NCBI GenBank assembly: GCA_036375715.1
Contig: DASVBS010000081.1
Span: forward strand, 1 to 64,000
Direction: 5' to 3'
Length of the DNA stretch: 64,000 nt
DNA from: Longimicrobiaceae bacterium
GTDB taxonomy: Bacteria > Gemmatimonadota > Gemmatimonadetes > Longimicrobiales > Longimicrobiaceae
Made by a program: the position numbers and the translations under genes. Under the pieces are notes generated by a model. The model made no database searches. It was not told the origin of the DNA and saw only the letters and a list, made by a program, of their open reading frames with translations. Below, piece after piece: positions 63,212 to 64,000 of this stretch. Position 1 is the first letter of the stretch, and every line of letters starts with the position of its first letter.

Positions 63212-63871
63212 GTGGATCGCAAGCTGGTAAAACGGTGGATCCAGTTGATGGCCGGGCTATTCGGGTGTGGCCTCGCCGTCGCGCTCATGATTCGGAGCCG
63301 CCTGGGGCTCGGTCCCTGGGACGCGTTCCACGTCGGGCTGCATCGGATCACTGGCCTTACCGTCGGCACGGTCAGCATCCTGGTCGGGGTGGCCATCCTC
63401 TTCGGAACCTGGTTTCTGGGAGTACGGCCCGGGTTGGGGACGCTGGTGAACATGGTGATGATCGGCGTCTTCATGGACCTGCTGCTGCTGGTCACCCCTG
63501 AGGCCGGAGGCATCCTGACGGCTTTCGTTTACTACGGGGCGGGGATCATCGTCTTCGGGCTCGCCACGGGGATGTATCTCGGCGCGGGGCTCGGAAGCGG
63601 CCCCCGGGACGGGCTCATGATCGCCGTCAGCGAGATCAGAGGGCTGAGCGTCCGTCGGGTGCGCACCTTCATCGAGCTGGCCGTTCTGGTCGCGGGCTGG
63701 TTGATGGGCGCTCAGGTTGGTATCGGAACCATCGTGTTCGCGCTGACAATCGGGCCCGCCACACAATGGGGAATGCAGCTCGCGGGCGTGACGGTCCACC
63801 CGCGGGCGGCGTCGTCTGCTGCCATTGCCGAAGCAGCGCGTAACTCGACTGGAGATCGCCGCGTCGCCTGA
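63212..63871 (+). CDS. YczE/YitT-family integral membrane protein
   Basis: 219 residues from GTG 63212, which has GGAGG at the right distance; ATG 63179 is an alternative. About five membrane helices with the family pattern RSRLGLGPWDAFHVGLHRIT, LTVGTVSILVGVAILFGTWF, GLGTLVNMVMIGVFMDLLLL and LGAGLGSGPRDGLMIAVSEI. Members are putative transporters or regulators of unknown substrate. It is divergent from the CBS gene. Confidence 0.82.
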   Translation: MDRKLVKRWIQLMAGLFGCGLAVALMIRSRLGLGPWDAFHVGLHRITGLTVGTVSILVGVAILFGTWFLGVRPGLGTLVNMVMIGVFMDLLLLVTPEAGGILTAFVYYGAGIIVFGLATGMYLGAGLGSGPRDGLMIAVSEIRGLSVRRVRTFIELAVLVAGWLMGAQVGIGTIVFALTIGPATQWGMQLAGVTVHPRAASSAAIAEAARNSTGDRRVA

Positions 63872-63926
63872 TCTCCCTCGCCGTCCCCCCGCGATTCCCA
63901 TCACCGACTGGGCACGGAGGCAATCG

Positions 63927-64000
63927 ATGAGTGAGACATCGCTGGTGGCCCTTCCCGCCGCGAGCACGAAAGCCATCCGCACCACCACGGCCTTCCTCAA
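63927..64000 (+). CDS. Partial CDS cut by the window edge
   Basis: ATG 63927 with GGAGG upstream opens a frame reading MSETSLVALPAASTKAIRTT and on to the last base. Only 24 codons are visible, so I cannot identify it. Start call is supported by the Shine-Dalgarno and by the 55-bp gap after the membrane protein gene. Confidence 0.6.
   Translation, partial: MSETSLVALPAASTKAIRTTTAFL

Overview
The window is about 64 kb of high-GC DNA from a Gram-negative-type bacterium. Outer-membrane Omp85-type barrels, many lipoprotein signal peptides, a soluble lytic transglycosylase and several ECF sigma/anti-sigma sets all point to a diderm. The gene repertoire and style (M16 pairs, permeases of the MacB type, TonB-domain kinase, DUF2249 cluster) resemble Gemmatimonadota, but that placement is inference: there is no rRNA gene here. 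One tRNA (Asn, GTT) is present. I see no CRISPR array, insertion sequence or prophage; the content is chromosomal, with short tightly packed operons, frequent 1-4 bp start/stop overlaps and clear intrinsic terminators.

Layout. 1-8.8 kb: a heptamer tandem repeat, ettA (ABC-F), the agmatine-to-putrescine pair aguB/aguA, an 18-bp repeat patch, a MOCOS-like PLP enzyme and an active/inactive M16 peptidase pair. 9-16.5 kb: an efflux operon (adaptor plus two MacB/FtsX permeases, no ATPase), a DUF2911 lipoprotein, a large Omp85-type protein and small membrane proteins. 16.6-25.3 kb: a proline-punctuated 11-mer helical protein, YhcH, M19 dipeptidase, an MFS carrier, an FnIII scrap, and a PQQ-type sugar dehydrogenase/DinB/acyltransferase run. 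25.4-31.7 kb: a C39-type peptidase coupled to a RLAN/ATP-grasp/GCS2 amidoligase, then a TPR protein, a 50-residue lipopeptide-like gene and an AraC-type regulator. 32-39.3 kb: an M15-like/LysM protein, Slt, tRNA-Asn, a thioredoxin-fold protein, orphan EboE, two zinc-finger anti-sigma genes overlapping tail to tail, and an ECF sigma factor.

39.4-47.8 kb is a coherent nitrosative/low-oxygen module. A Crp/Fnr-type regulator is encoded with a CopD-like protein, a stand-alone haem-copper-oxidase-subunit-I-like protein, a ScdA_N/DUF542 protein and a cupin. A divergent second haem-copper-like gene, glutamate dehydrogenase, and a six-gene NnrS-like/DUF59/DUF1858/DUF2249 operon follow. A perfect TGTGA-N6-TCACA palindrome lies in the divergent promoter region and a degenerate copy lies about 42 bp before the NnrS-like gene.

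47.9-64 kb: an Omp85-type barrel with a kinase-like central motif, an alkaline-phosphatase-superfamily enzyme, TesB, a degenerate DNA methyltransferase-like protein paired with a DprA-like protein, an FHA/PP2C/Ser-Thr-kinase signalling operon whose kinase carries a TonB C-terminal domain, ParB-like, CspA with a promoter and long leader, a Spy-like/ECF sigma/anti-sigma operon, a CBS protein, a YczE-like membrane protein and a truncated CDS. The strongest candidates for something undescribed are the intact pseudo-methyltransferase plus DprA-like pair (53.1-55.1 kb), the peptidase-amidoligase pair (25.4-29.1 kb) and the TPR/lipopeptide/AraC cassette (29.3-31.7 kb).
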